Shown: in pieces, positions 38,793 to 47,324 of the stretch
Layout of the letters: each line of letters begins with the position of its first letter
Position numbering within the stretch: position 1 is the first letter of the stretch
NCBI GenBank assembly: GCA_016903695.1
Contig: JADQBB010000016.1
Location: 1-64,000 of the forward strand
DNA: 64,000 nt
DNA from: Chlorogloea purpurea SAG 13.99
Lineage (GTDB): Bacteria > Cyanobacteriota > Cyanobacteriia > Cyanobacteriales > Microcystaceae
Direction: 5' to 3'
Translations under genes and position numbers: made by a program
Notes under the pieces: model-generated
Told to the model about the DNA's origin: nothing
What the model saw: the letters and a program-made list of their open reading frames with translations, nothing else
The model's database searches: none

Positions 38793-39313
38793 GGATTTAC
38801 TTGGCTTTTTGAGTGAGTAAATTTATTATGAATCTATTCTATTTGACCGGGCATCAGGGGATTTTTTGACAACTTACCAGCGTTGTTGATCTATCATCTT
38901 TGTATATACAGCAGAGGTGCTTTTTCGTGAAAACGTGCGTACAAAAATGGGGTAATAGTCTAGCTCTACGGATTCCTAAATCTTTCGCTAGAGAAATAGG
39001 ACTGAGCCAAGATAGACTAGTGAAACTCACGTTAGTCGAGGATAAGTTAATACCCATTAGCTAATTCATACCCATCCTGGTTCATATATCAGAGGCTGTC
39101 AACCGCTCGTTCCCATACCGTCCGGTCAAATTTTCTCCATCTTTACTTATATCCGTGTCGACTAAGCAACATTCCCCCAAAGGACTCTTTCTTTAAAGCG
39201 ATCGTATATAGGCAGGATAAACAACTCAACCTTAACATTAGGGTGGTAGGAAGAAATTTAAAGACTGTATTAATATACCAGTACTGTTTCTTAGCTGGCT
39301 CTTGTGATAGATT
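38793..39313. other. Gap of about 520 bases holding only a MazE relic
   Basis: Apart from the truncated MazE-like frame at 38927-39064, I see no convincing gene, RNA or terminator here on either strand. Confidence 0.5.
38927..39064 (+). pseudogene. Truncated MazE/AbrB-type antitoxin
   Basis: A GTG-started frame of 45 codons reads KTCVQKWGNSLALRIPKSFAREIGL, then VKLTLVEDKLIPIS and a stop. QKWGNSLALRIPK is the diagnostic DNA-binding sequence of MazE/AbrB antitoxins. Intact proteins have about 80 residues, with a toxin-binding tail after this point; here the tail is gone and no MazF-like gene follows in the next 250 bases. It is probably a dead remnant of a toxin-antitoxin pair, though the DNA-binding domain could still be made. 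Confidence 0.7.
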
Positions 39314-39505
39314 TTAGTTTTGTTCACCAGTCGTTGATTTTAAGGGAGGTATCTCTTCGGCGGTTAAAATAACGATTTGACCGTTTCTGAACACGACAAT
39401 AGATTCACCTAACCGGCGATGTCTTTCTATTGCTTTGGCGATCGCTAATTTTACGCCAGCATCAATTTGCTGCGATAGTTTATTCGGGGGAGTTTGGTCG
39501 AACAT
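39314..39505 (-). CDS. Small partner protein downstream of the zeta-toxin-like kinase
   Basis: A 63-aa protein: PNKLSQQIDAGVKLAIAKAIERHRRLGESIVVFRNGQIVILTAEEIPP. One amphipathic helix is followed by a short beta hairpin. I recognise no named domain, but small proteins of this kind accompany zeta-toxin-like kinases in cyanobacteria. Its start lies 26 bases inside the 3' end of the kinase gene. It is a plausible antitoxin or regulator encoded after its toxin, the reverse of the classical epsilon-zeta order. Confidence 0.65.
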   Translation of the reverse strand: MFDQTPPNKLSQQIDAGVKLAIAKAIERHRRLGESIVVFRNGQIVILTAEEIPPLKSTTGEQN

Positions 39506-40073
39506 TGTCTAGCCTTGTAATCAGTTGCCAGATAGGAGGTTGATAAATGATGGGGTTTCCATCCAATGGACGCTCAGCAATCAAAATTGGAGCATCTCCT
39601 GAATTATCATAAACTATCCATTGGTTAGATAGGCGCGAGTATAAATTCATAAAGTTGATACGCCCTCTCTCATAGCGACGGAGAACCACATCATAAGGGA
39701 TATTATGACCTCCACTAGCTACTCTTTGTTGAACTCGTTGACAGGCTAAATCTGGACTTTTTAACCAAAAATAAATTAAATTGACCTTATAACCGGCATT
39801 TTGGCACTCATTTAAGAAGGAGGCAAAATTACGCCCGGCTAAAGTTGATTCAAAAGCAAAACTAATACCTTGGGCTTTCAACACTTGCAACCTTTCTAAC
39901 ATTAAACGTCCTGCTTGAATGGCAACAGATTGGGGATTAAAAGGGGATAATCCCTTGGCTATTTCGTCGGCATTAATATATTCAAGAACACCTAATGATT
40001 CGGGTAAAAGCTGAAGTGCTACGGTTGTTTTTCCCGAACCATTTGCGCCACCGATTAAATAAATATCAGGCAT
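39480..40073 (-). CDS. Zeta-toxin-like P-loop kinase
   Basis: A 197-aa P-loop kinase of the zeta-toxin family. Walker A is GGANGSGKTT at residues 8-17. YINADEIAKGLSPFNPQS follows, with the acidic residue that activates the substrate, then the lid/FESTLAG segment typical of zeta proteins. Zeta toxins phosphorylate UDP-N-acetylglucosamine and so block cell-wall synthesis, but many family members have other or unknown substrates. It overlaps a small downstream gene. The sequence is complete and the catalytic residues look intact. Confidence 0.82.
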   Translation of the reverse strand: MPDIYLIGGANGSGKTTVALQLLPESLGVLEYINADEIAKGLSPFNPQSVAIQAGRLMLERLQVLKAQGISFAFESTLAGRNFASFLNECQNAGYKVNLIYFWLKSPDLACQRVQQRVASGGHNIPYDVVLRRYERGRINFMNLYSRLSNQWIVYDNSGDAPILIAERPLDGNPIIYQPPIWQLITRLDNVRPNSPE

Positions 40074-40213
40074 ACTCCTGTCAGCTCCATATATTATATC
40101 CCCCTGGCTATTGTTAGAGAAGGCTAGCGCCTATTAAAAATAGAGAGTGCAAAACGCTTCACAATGTACGCTCTGACCCTTAACCACATAATTTACTTCA
40201 TCAAGGAGTCAAA

Positions 40214-40717
40214 ATGAATACCATAGTTAACGATTTACTATTACCCGTTTTCCTTTTCCTCGTCTATTTATGCGCTTTTTCCCTCTTCATCTACAAGCCG
40301 GAAATATGGACTAAGGAAGAAACTACCTCTTCATCATCAGAACAAAGCACCGTTAATCCTGAAAATGTCGGACACCAACCGCCGCAGTCAAAGACCCAAA
40401 CGATGCTTACTATCGAACAAGACGAAGAAGTACCCGCCGAGCTTCCTATAGCAAACGAGCAACCGGAGGAAATTATCGAATCGCAGCCAGATGTTGGAGA
40501 AGACCGCTTATACATCGAAACCGAAACCATAATTCACAAGCTCAATAAACGTCAAACGAGGAAGATCTGTCAGCCCCTCGGCATAAAGCAAAAATCGGGT
40601 AAGTCCGAGAAATCCTTAATGTCGATTAGAACAGAAATCGAACAGCGTTTTAAAGAGCAACCGCTTCAAGTTATAGGAGTAATCAGACTCAGACTACCAG
40701 AATTACTCTCGTCGTAA
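40214..40717 (+). CDS. Single-pass membrane protein with acidic linker, hypothetical
   Basis: A 167-aa protein with one N-terminal membrane helix (LLLPVFLFLVYLCAFSLFIYKP). An acidic, glutamine/serine-rich linker of about 80 residues follows, then a small basic helical C-terminal domain (HKLNKRQTRKICQPLGIKQKSGKSEKSLMSI then EIEQRFKE). That domain could be a SAP-like or HTH-like fold, but I cannot name a family. The ribosome-binding site AAGGAG lies seven bases before ATG 40214. A good terminator follows. Confidence 0.7.
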   Translation: MNTIVNDLLLPVFLFLVYLCAFSLFIYKPEIWTKEETTSSSSEQSTVNPENVGHQPPQSKTQTMLTIEQDEEVPAELPIANEQPEEIIESQPDVGEDRLYIETETIIHKLNKRQTRKICQPLGIKQKSGKSEKSLMSIRTEIEQRFKEQPLQVIGVIRLRLPELLSS

Positions 40718-40751
40718 ATCCAACCCGATAGTAATGCCCCTTTAAAACTTA

Positions 40752-40797
40752 AGCCCGATAAGACCATTATTTACCGATGGTTTATCGGGCTCCCTTT
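40752..40797 (+). terminator. Intrinsic terminator after the 167-aa membrane protein
   Basis: AGCCCGATAA at 40752-40761 pairs with TTATCGGGCT at 40782-40791. Inside, ACCAT pairs with ATGGT, with a one-base bulge. CCCTTTTG follows. Confidence 0.75.
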
Positions 40798-40929
40798 TGT
40801 CTTGCTCACAAATCAACTTTATTAATCATTGCAGTAACTATTATCATGTTAAACCAAATCAATGTTAACAATTTATTCGAGTTGCGCTTCAATAGACCTC
40901 CCGCGAAAGTTCCGGGCGCGCAGCGTGCC

Positions 40930-41120
40930 TTGGGCATCGCTTCAGCAGTTCGGCAACCCGTTCTGAAAAGAAATTCTACATAATCGCACTCTGTGACTGT
41001 AGTACCTATCCGATTTAAAAGCTCCAATTATCGCTTCTATCTCCTCGCGGGTGAATGGTTTGGGTTTTTGCTTGGGAGGGACTCTAACCCAAATTTTAAC
41101 TAAACTGCTTAAAATTGACC
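40930..41120 (-). pseudogene. Relic of a tyrosine recombinase (phage-type integrase)
   Basis: On the minus strand from about 41120 the frame reads IWVRVPPKQKPKPFTREEIEAII and GAFKSDRYYSH. After one extra base near 40987 the next frame reads DYVEFLFRTGCRTAEA. KPFTREEIEAII followed by FLFRTGCRTAEA is the order seen in cyanobacterial tyrosine integrases, at the junction of the core-binding and catalytic domains. After AEA the sequence changes to a G+C-rich dispersed-repeat-like stretch (40905-40938), and the catalytic Arg/His/Tyr region is absent. The relic lies about 100 bases from the 3' end of tRNA-Pro, the usual place for such integrases. Confidence 0.75.
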
Positions 41121-41220
41121 CAACCGTACTGAATGAAGAGTACGTTGGAAGTCGGGTAAGAACGGCTTCAAACCTTGTAGAAATGGTTATTAAATGGGTA
41201 TTAGAAGGATTTAAGAAAAA

Positions 41221-41294
41221 TCGGAACGAAGGGATTTGAACCCTTGACCCCTACTACCCCAAAGTAGTGCGCTACCAAGCTGCGCTACGTCCCG
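41221..41294 (-). tRNA. tRNA-Pro (anticodon GGG)
   Basis: The minus strand folds as a full cloverleaf of 74 nt. The acceptor CGGGACG pairs with CGTTCCG. The D arm is GCGC...GCGC and the anticodon arm CTACT-TTGGGGT-AGTAG gives anticodon GGG with G37. The T arm is AAGGG-TTCAAAT-CCCTT and the discriminator is A. The 3' CCA is not encoded. An integrase relic lies downstream of its 3' end. Confidence 0.92.
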
Positions 41295-41340
41295 AAGTCA
41301 ACGATTTATAATCATACCTCTATACCTAAAATTATGCAAG

Positions 41341-41709
41341 CTAAAAAACCTGAAAAGTTTCTAGAGCTTTTATTAACTCTTTAACCGCCTCTGCTGACCA
41401 ATTACCTTCACAAGAGCGCCCCTTTTGTAAAATCAGCCGCAGACTATAGGATTGAGGAAATCCTTCCCCTTCGAGCCAAACTAAATCTGACTCGGCTTCA
41501 CAAGCAATTTTTTCCTCTTCCATCAGGACTTCCCTCATCTGGTTCATCGTTTGGTTTAACTGAGCAGTTAGCCGACAGAAATCAGCGAACTCTGCTGCGG
41601 TTAACTCCATAGCCCAATCATCTCCCCCTACTAACGCCTGATAGGGTAAAGGATCTCGAGTCCATCCCAATCGCCAACCTTTTCCTTGTTTGAGTATTCT
41701 CTGACACAT
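41341..41709 (-). CDS. DUF1818 family protein
   Basis: A 122-aa soluble protein: ILKQGKGWRLGWTRDPLPYQALVGGDDWAMELTAAEFADF, then FPQSYSLRLILQKGRSCEG. This matches what I know of DUF1818, a small family confined to cyanobacteria and chloroplast relatives with no established function. It follows the 192-aa exported protein and rpoZ on the same strand with a two-base gap, so it probably forms an rpoZ-containing operon. Confidence 0.8.
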   Translation of the reverse strand: MCQRILKQGKGWRLGWTRDPLPYQALVGGDDWAMELTAAEFADFCRLTAQLNQTMNQMREVLMEEEKIACEAESDLVWLEGEGFPQSYSLRLILQKGRSCEGNWSAEAVKELIKALETFQVF

Positions 41710-41711
41710 GG

Positions 41712-42290
41712 TTAGGGTAACAATAACTGAGCATCTCCCGGTTTCGATAAGGGAGGGTTATTAACGGGGGCGAAGGGAGTGGGGGACGGAGAAGCTTGCG
41801 GTACGGGTGAAGGGGCGGTAATTAATTTAGGGGGTGGATTATATATACTGATGATCGCGCTGATCAACTGGTCACGCTGGCGACGATTAAGACCGCTTAT
41901 CAGCTTTCTATCCGCTTCCATGGGATTGACGGTCAGAGTGGCACTACCCGGATAACGCTCCTCTTTAATATTCTCGTTGGCACCTAAATAATCCGCCAGG
42001 GTTAATTTCCAATCGAGTCGATATAGATTGGGGCGCTTCTTTATATCTTCGTGGTAGCGGATGAAACGACTAACTAACGTGTTATTGCTGGCGATCGCTC
42101 CGGTTTCTTTACTGATATACCCATTCTCCTTCGGTAAATAGCCCAAGCGTTGATATACTATCTCTGCTACTTCCTCGGGGCGCATCGATTGAGCGCTGAC
42201 GTTGACGGCCCATAATTGAGCCATCACCAACGTTAGTGATAACCCTAAAGCCGCCCACAAAATTAAGGGAATAATTCGACCTTTAATCAC
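41712..42290 (-). CDS. Exported or membrane-anchored protein with proline-rich tail, conserved hypothetical
   Basis: A 192-aa protein with an N-terminal signal or anchor helix ([29 protein letters not shown]). A globular part follows ([63 protein letters not shown]), then a proline-rich tail ([13 protein letters not shown]). I recognise it only as a conserved cyanobacterial protein of unknown function. It overlaps the 3' end of rpoZ by eight bases, so the two are co-translated. The tail suggests contact with the cell wall. Confidence 0.7.
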   Translation of the reverse strand: MIKGRIIPLILWAALGLSLTLVMAQLWAVNVSAQSMRPEEVAEIVYQRLGYLPKENGYISKETGAIASNNTLVSRFIRYHEDIKKRPNLYRLDWKLTLADYLGANENIKEERYPGSATLTVNPMEADRKLISGLNRRQRDQLISAIISIYNPPPKLITAPSPVPQASPSPTPFAPVNNPPLSKPGDAQLLLP

Positions 42291-42513
42291 TGATAATTTC
42301 TGGCTGAGTCAACTCGTCTGACATTTCGATGATCGCCCGTATTACCGGTTTCATCATGGGATCATCTATAGAACTATCATAATCTTCATAACGCCGCCGT
42401 TTAGCCCTGTTAGCTACTTGGACGGTGATGCGATAACGATTAGAAGCCGCCGCCATTAAATCTTCGGCGCGATACATGATCTGTGATGAATCGAAGGAGT
42501 ACCTTTTTTGCAT
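42283..42513 (-). CDS. rpoZ: RNA polymerase omega subunit
   Basis: The omega subunit, 76 aa, helps the beta' subunit fold and joins the core enzyme. [41 protein letters not shown] is the conserved cyanobacterial RpoZ sequence, with the A-x-x-R-x-R-I-x-x-Q-V-A-x-R-A box. It is the first gene of a three-gene group with the exported protein and DUF1818. ATG at 42513. Confidence 0.93.
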   Translation of the reverse strand: MQKRYSFDSSQIMYRAEDLMAAASNRYRITVQVANRAKRRRYEDYDSSIDDPMMKPVIRAIIEMSDELTQPEIISD

Positions 42514-42694
42514 AGAGATAAAATCTGAAGGTCTTGAGTCCCCATTCTAACCAATTTTCGTATCTCTACCAGACAAAGTTCTCTCCCCGGTATAATAGTA
42601 ACCGGCCAACTTTTGGCATTTCTGCTATAAGATACAGTAAATCTTAACCTACCCCTATCTATTGTCTATTTAATCCAGTCGCTGCTAATAGTTT

Positions 42695-43408
42695 ATGCAA
42701 ACTTTATCAAAAACTAAGATCGCGGAAACCGGCCATAATCCATCTCATACTTTAAAAGCGGTTGCCCTCGGTGATAGTCTAGTATACGGTTACGGCGATC
42801 CCATCGGCGGGGGTTGGGTAGAACGTTTACGCCGCCTCTGGATGCACGATCGAGGTCACGCCCTGTATAATTTAGGCATTAGAGGCGATCGCACAGCTCA
42901 AGTTTCCCAGCGGCTAGAACAGGAATTTCGACTCAGGGGCGAGATACGCAATCAACTACCGGAATTGATCATTCTCTCGGTGGGTATCAACGATAGCGCC
43001 CGATTAGGAAGCCCCGATGGACGTAACTACACGAATTTTGACCTGTTTCAAGATCAGATGGAACATCTTATCCATAGAGCATCCCATTTAGGTAAAGTGG
43101 TTTTCGTCGGCATGATTCCAGTAGATGAAAGTAAAATGCCTTTTTTAAATTGTTTCTACTATAATCACGAGGATCAATATAGGTTTAAAGAAGCCACAAA
43201 AAAAATTTGTCTGGATAAGAATATTGACTACTTGGATTTATTCGACCGGTGGAGTGCGCGCGGGACGAATTGGTGTAGGGAAAGAATGATGGATGATGGA
43301 TTACACCCTAATGTTAAAGGCTATGAGTCGATCTTACAGGAAGTTCTAGCGTGGAAACCGATCGCATCCCTCACCTCGAAAGATATTTATTATGGGGACG
43401 ATCGATGA
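42695..43408 (+). CDS. SGNH/GDSL-family hydrolase
   Basis: A 237-aa esterase/lipase of the SGNH fold. The blocks are visible: block I ALGDSLVYGYG with the nucleophile Ser, block II NLGIRGDRTAQV with Gly, block III ILSVGINDSAR with Asn, and the C-terminal DGLHPNVKGY with the catalytic Asp-x-x-His. No signal peptide, so it acts in the cytosol. The substrate cannot be told; the family deacylates lipids, sugars or proteins. It is a single gene divergent from rpoZ. Confidence 0.9.
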   Translation: MQTLSKTKIAETGHNPSHTLKAVALGDSLVYGYGDPIGGGWVERLRRLWMHDRGHALYNLGIRGDRTAQVSQRLEQEFRLRGEIRNQLPELIILSVGINDSARLGSPDGRNYTNFDLFQDQMEHLIHRASHLGKVVFVGMIPVDESKMPFLNCFYYNHEDQYRFKEATKKICLDKNIDYLDLFDRWSARGTNWCRERMMDDGLHPNVKGYESILQEVLAWKPIASLTSKDIYYGDDR

Positions 43409-43618
43409 TATTCTATTAACCGACTCGTAATTCAAAAAATTGTCTAGGAAACTACAGTCAGAAAAACGCCCCCGACAATACAACAACGGTAGCAATAAAC
43501 ATCATACTCAAGACGTATTTATCGCTTACGGCGGGCGGGAATCCGAAATTAATTCCAACTATAAAGCCTGTGCTACAATCAGCATACTAGGGTAGCTCGT
43601 AGGTGACAGAAATAGGCT

Positions 43619-46084
43619 ATGTTTGAACGTTTCACAGAAAAAGCCATTAAGGTAATCATGCTCGCCCAAGAAGAAGCCCGGCGCTTAGGCCATAACTTCG
43701 TAGGCACAGAGCAAATACTACTCGGATTGATAGGGGAAGGCACAGGAGTCGCCGCCAAAGTCCTCAAATCGATGGGAGTCAATCTCAAAGATGCTCGCAT
43801 TGAAGTTGAGAAAATAATCGGGCGCGGTTCGGGCTTCGTAGCGGTAGAAATACCTTTCACCCCCAGAGCGAAACGAGTACTCGAACTCTCATTAGAAGAA
43901 GCCCGCCAATTGGGCCATAATTACATCGGCACCGAACACCTCCTCCTGGGATTGATCCGCGAAGGGGAAGGCGTAGCCGCGAGAGTATTGGAAAACTTGG
44001 GTGTAGACCTGTCAAAAGTACGCACACAAGTGATCAGAATGCTCGGTGAAACAGCAGAAGTAGCCGCAGGTAGTTCCTCCCAGGGACGCACCAAAACCCC
44101 GACTTTAGACGAATTCGGATCTAACCTGACTCAAATGGCATCCGAAGGGAAGCTAGACCCGGTAGTAGGTAGACAGAAAGAAATTGAAAGGGTAATTCAG
44201 ATCCTCGGTCGTCGTACCAAAAATAACCCGGTACTCATCGGAGAACCTGGTGTGGGTAAAACAGCGATCGCTGAAGGTCTAGCCCAACGTATAGCCACGA
44301 AAGACATCCCCGACATCCTCGAAGATAAGCGCGTCGTCACCCTCGACATCGGCTTACTAGTAGCGGGAACCAAATACAGAGGGGAATTTGAGGAACGCCT
44401 CAAAAAAATCATGGACGAAATCCGCCAAGCCGGTAACGTTATCCTCGTCATCGATGAAGTACACACTTTAATCGGTGCGGGAGCGGCCGAAGGCGCTATC
44501 GACGCGGCTAACATCCTCAAACCCGCCTTAGCCCGCGGCGAATTACAATGTATAGGCGCGACCACCCTCGATGAGTACCGCAAACACATCGAGAGAGATG
44601 CAGCCCTAGAACGTCGTTTCCAACCCGTCATGGTGGGTGAACCGAGCGTGGAAGAAACGATCGAGATCCTCTACGGCCTCCGGGAACGCTACGAACAGCA
44701 TCACAAACTGAAAATCCTCGACGAAGCCCTCGAAGCCGCCGCCAAATTATCCGATCGTTATATCAGCGATCGTTTCTTGCCGGATAAAGCGATCGACCTG
44801 ATCGACGAAGCTGGTTCGAGAGTCAGACTCATTAACTCCCAATTGCCCCCCGCCGCCAAAGAACTCGACAAAGAACTGCGTCAGATCCTCAAACAGAAAG
44901 ACGATGCGGTTAGAGGTCAAGACTTCGAGAAAGCGGGCGAACTCAGAGACAGGGAAATGGAAATTAAAAACCAGATCCGCGCTCTCGCCTCCGGCAAAAA
45001 AGGAGAAGGGGAAAACGACGAGCCTTTCGTGGACGCGGAAGAAATCGCTCACATCGTCGCCTCTTGGACGGGTGTACCCGTGAACAAACTCACGGAAACC
45101 GAATCCGAGAAACTCCTACACATGGAAGACACCCTACACCAGCGTCTCATCGGTCAAGAGGACGCGGTGAAAGCCGTATCCCGCGCCATCCGACGCGCTC
45201 GCGTGGGCTTGAAAAACCCCAACCGTCCGATCGCGTCTTTCATCTTCTCCGGCCCCACGGGCGTAGGTAAAACTGAGCTGACCAAAGCTTTAGCCACCTA
45301 CTTCTTCGGCTCGGAAGACTCGATGATCCGCCTCGATATGTCCGAGTACATGGAACGTCACACCGTTTCCAAACTGATCGGTTCACCTCCAGGCTACGTG
45401 GGTTATAACGAAGGCGGACAATTAACAGAAGCCGTGCGTCGTCGCCCCTATACGGTCGTTCTCTTCGACGAGATCGAGAAAGCTCACCCCGATGTCTTCA
45501 ATATCCTATTACAGATTTTAGAAGACGGTCGCCTCACCGACGCTAAAGGTCGTACAGTGGACTTCAAAAATACTCTACTGATCATGACTTCCAACATCGG
45601 TTCTAAAGTGATCGAAAAAGGTGGTGGTGGACTGGGTTTCGAGTTTGCCGAAAATCAAGCCGAAGCTCAATACAACCGGATTCGCTCTCTCGTGAACGAA
45701 GAATTGAAACAATACTTCCGCCCAGAGTTCCTCAATCGTTTAGACGAGATCATCGTCTTCCGTCAACTCAACAGAGAAGAAGTCAAAGAAATCGCCGAGA
45801 TTCTTCTCAAGGAAGTATTCGGTCGTCTGACAGAGCAACATATCGCCCTGTCCGTCACCGATAAATTCAAAGAGCGTCTCATCGAAGAAGGTTACAACCC
45901 CGCGTACGGTGCGCGTCCTTTACGCCGCGCCATCATGCGCCTCTTAGAAGATGTTCTCGCTGAAGAAATTCTCTCCGGCCGAGTTGGCGAAGGTGACGAA
46001 GCTCTCGTGGACATCGACGAAGAAGGCAAAGTGAAAGTGGTTTCTAACCAACAACGCGAGTTATTAGCTCAAGCTGCTGAATAA
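43619..46084 (+). CDS. clpC: ClpC, AAA+ chaperone subunit of the Clp protease
   Basis: ClpC, 821 aa, unfolds proteins for ClpP or ClpP/R degradation and is essential in cyanobacteria. Order: two N-domain repeats ([19 protein letters not shown] and [19 protein letters not shown]), AAA1 with Walker [10 protein letters not shown], and the middle domain with a UVR motif ([20 protein letters not shown]). AAA2 then carries Walker [10 protein letters not shown], and the C-terminal domain follows ([13 protein letters not shown]). A ClpP-binding loop (IGS...GGGGLGF) lies near residue 660. It stands alone, with a terminator at 46108. Full length and intact. Confidence 0.98.
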   Translation: MFERFTEKAIKVIMLAQEEARRLGHNFVGTEQILLGLIGEGTGVAAKVLKSMGVNLKDARIEVEKIIGRGSGFVAVEIPFTPRAKRVLELSLEEARQLGHNYIGTEHLLLGLIREGEGVAARVLENLGVDLSKVRTQVIRMLGETAEVAAGSSSQGRTKTPTLDEFGSNLTQMASEGKLDPVVGRQKEIERVIQILGRRTKNNPVLIGEPGVGKTAIAEGLAQRIATKDIPDILEDKRVVTLDIGLLVAGTKYRGEFEERLKKIMDEIRQAGNVILVIDEVHTLIGAGAAEGAIDAANILKPALARGELQCIGATTLDEYRKHIERDAALERRFQPVMVGEPSVEETIEILYGLRERYEQHHKLKILDEALEAAAKLSDRYISDRFLPDKAIDLIDEAGSRVRLINSQLPPAAKELDKELRQILKQKDDAVRGQDFEKAGELRDREMEIKNQIRALASGKKGEGENDEPFVDAEEIAHIVASWTGVPVNKLTETESEKLLHMEDTLHQRLIGQEDAVKAVSRAIRRARVGLKNPNRPIASFIFSGPTGVGKTELTKALATYFFGSEDSMIRLDMSEYMERHTVSKLIGSPPGYVGYNEGGQLTEAVRRRPYTVVLFDEIEKAHPDVFNILLQILEDGRLTDAKGRTVDFKNTLLIMTSNIGSKVIEKGGGGLGFEFAENQAEAQYNRIRSLVNEELKQYFRPEFLNRLDEIIVFRQLNREEVKEIAEILLKEVFGRLTEQHIALSVTDKFKERLIEEGYNPAYGARPLRRAIMRLLEDVLAEEILSGRVGEGDEALVDIDEEGKVKVVSNQQRELLAQAAE

Positions 46085-46107
46085 TCCCTAAGCTTGCCAA
46101 TCAATAG

Positions 46108-46132
46108 AGGTGGGTTCTACCCACCTTTTTTT
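46108..46132 (+). terminator. Intrinsic terminator of clpC
   Basis: AGGTGGG at 46108-46114 pairs with CCCACCT at 46120-46126 around TTCTA, followed by a T run. It lies 23 bases after the clpC stop. Confidence 0.9.
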
Positions 46133-46151
46133 ATGGAGCGTCGAAAGAGAA

Positions 46152-46224
46152 TGGAGAATAGGGAACTCGAATCCCTGACCTCTGCGGTGCGATGGTAGCT
46201 CTTTACCAACCGAGCTAAGTTCCC
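46152..46224 (-). pseudogene. tRNA-like sequence, probable tRNA pseudogene
   Basis: On the minus strand 73 nt resemble a tRNA: GGGAACT, TA, a D arm GCTC-GGTTGGTAAA-GAGC and a perfect T arm AGGGA-TTCGAGT-TCCCT. The acceptor stem, however, has two mismatches and a wobble against ATTCTCC. The anticodon arm is two bases short of normal and does not pair well; the least bad fold gives loop ATCGCAC (CGC, Ala-like). It is therefore most likely a decayed tRNA. A covariance search would decide between this and an unusual functional tRNA. Confidence 0.5.
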
Positions 46225-46354
46225 GATAATATCACTGTATATCATCTTTAATGTACCTCATTAGCTCCTAAAACTCTGTAAAAGAGGAAGATAGGCGATT
46301 GAAGGAAGCAGGCGGCGGTTTTCCCCCTGCGCCTGCCTCCTGCCCCCTCGATAA

Positions 46355-47176
46355 TTAACCGCGGTATAACCAGAGAATTTGGCCGTTAGTTTTTAGTTCA
46401 AAATCCAACCAATCGATCGAACCTTGCAATTGAGGTGGCACTTGGGAGCGATTACCTAAAACCTTATTGATAAAAGGTTTAGGCTCTTCTATAGTCTGGC
46501 ACTGGGTTTTATCCGGGTTCAAGCCCACTAACTCGGCAGTCCAACGGCGGGCATCTTCTTCTGTACCCAATCGATCGACCACCCCCAGTTCTAAAGCTTG
46601 TTGACCGGTAAAGATCCGACCGTCAGCGAAACTTTTCACCGCTTCCACCGACAGGTTACGACCTTGGGCCACCGTAGAGACGAACTGATTATAACTAGTA
46701 TCGATCAAGTCCTGTAAAATTCTTTCTTCTTCCGGTGTTAACTCACGATCAAAGGAGAGAATATCTTTATAGGGGCCGGATTTGATCACCTTAAAAGACA
46801 CGCCTATTTTATCGAGAAGTCTTTCGATATTATTGCCCCGGAGGATCACGCCGATACTACCGGTGATAGTGCCTGGATTGGCGACGATATGATTCGCGCC
46901 CATACCGATATAAACCCCCCCGGAGGCGGAGATATTACCGAAACTGGCGACGATTTTGACTTTCTCCTGTAATTTTTTCAACGCTTCATAAATTTCTTGG
47001 GAGTCTCCCACTGTGCCGCCTGGAGAGTCAATCCTTAAAAGCAGGGCGGGAAATTTCTTTTCTTTAACGGTATTAAGGGCTTTTAAAACACGCTTACGGG
47101 TATCCGCGCCGATAGCACCCGTGATTTCTATTTTTGCTATTTGTTTTCTGGTGTTTGCTTTAAATGGCCAAATCAT
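46355..47176 (-). CDS. sppA: Signal peptide peptidase SppA
   Basis: A 273-aa short-form SppA protease of the S49 family, which degrades signal peptides left in the membrane. Motifs: LLRIDSPGGTVGDSQEIYEALKKL, VASFGNISASGGVYIGMGAN with the nucleophile Ser, and the SGPYKDILSFDRELTPEEERILQ region with the catalytic Lys. There is no clear N-terminal membrane helix, unlike SppA of E. coli or B. subtilis, so it may be peripheral or soluble. Cyanobacterial SppA has been linked to light acclimation. It is divergent from pfkA. Confidence 0.93.
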   Translation of the reverse strand: MIWPFKANTRKQIAKIEITGAIGADTRKRVLKALNTVKEKKFPALLLRIDSPGGTVGDSQEIYEALKKLQEKVKIVASFGNISASGGVYIGMGANHIVANPGTITGSIGVILRGNNIERLLDKIGVSFKVIKSGPYKDILSFDRELTPEEERILQDLIDTSYNQFVSTVAQGRNLSVEAVKSFADGRIFTGQQALELGVVDRLGTEEDARRWTAELVGLNPDKTQCQTIEEPKPFINKVLGNRSQVPPQLQGSIDWLDFELKTNGQILWLYRG

Positions 47177-47217
47177 TGCTGGGATATTCTCGGGAAACTG
47201 TATCTTTTCCTAGTCTA

Positions 47218-47240
47218 GCCACTAACCACTAACCACTGGG
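47218..47240. repeat. Partial copy of the TAGCCACTA palindrome family
   Basis: TAGCCACTA followed by two ACCACTA-like units matches one arm of the inverted repeats at 50191-50225 and 50918-50952, in the sppA-pfkA intergenic region. Only one arm is present. Confidence 0.45.
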
Positions 47241-47324
47241 TATCAATCTAGAGAATTGCTTAATTTTTAGAGGGTTGCCAGCATCTTACGTAAAATATAG
47301 GTGTTTAATATCTGTGCGGAATTT

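Noticed and set aside
40777-41239. Two short plus-strand frames around the integrase relic
   Set aside because: The opposite strand carries recognisable integrase sequence in the same place. These frames lack ribosome-binding sites and family likeness.
43440-43600. Minus-strand frame with a membrane-helix-like end (SMMFIATVVVLSGAFF) upstream of clpC
   Set aside because: There is no usable start codon before the hydrophobic part and no ribosome-binding site. I could not match it to any small photosystem or cytochrome subunit.
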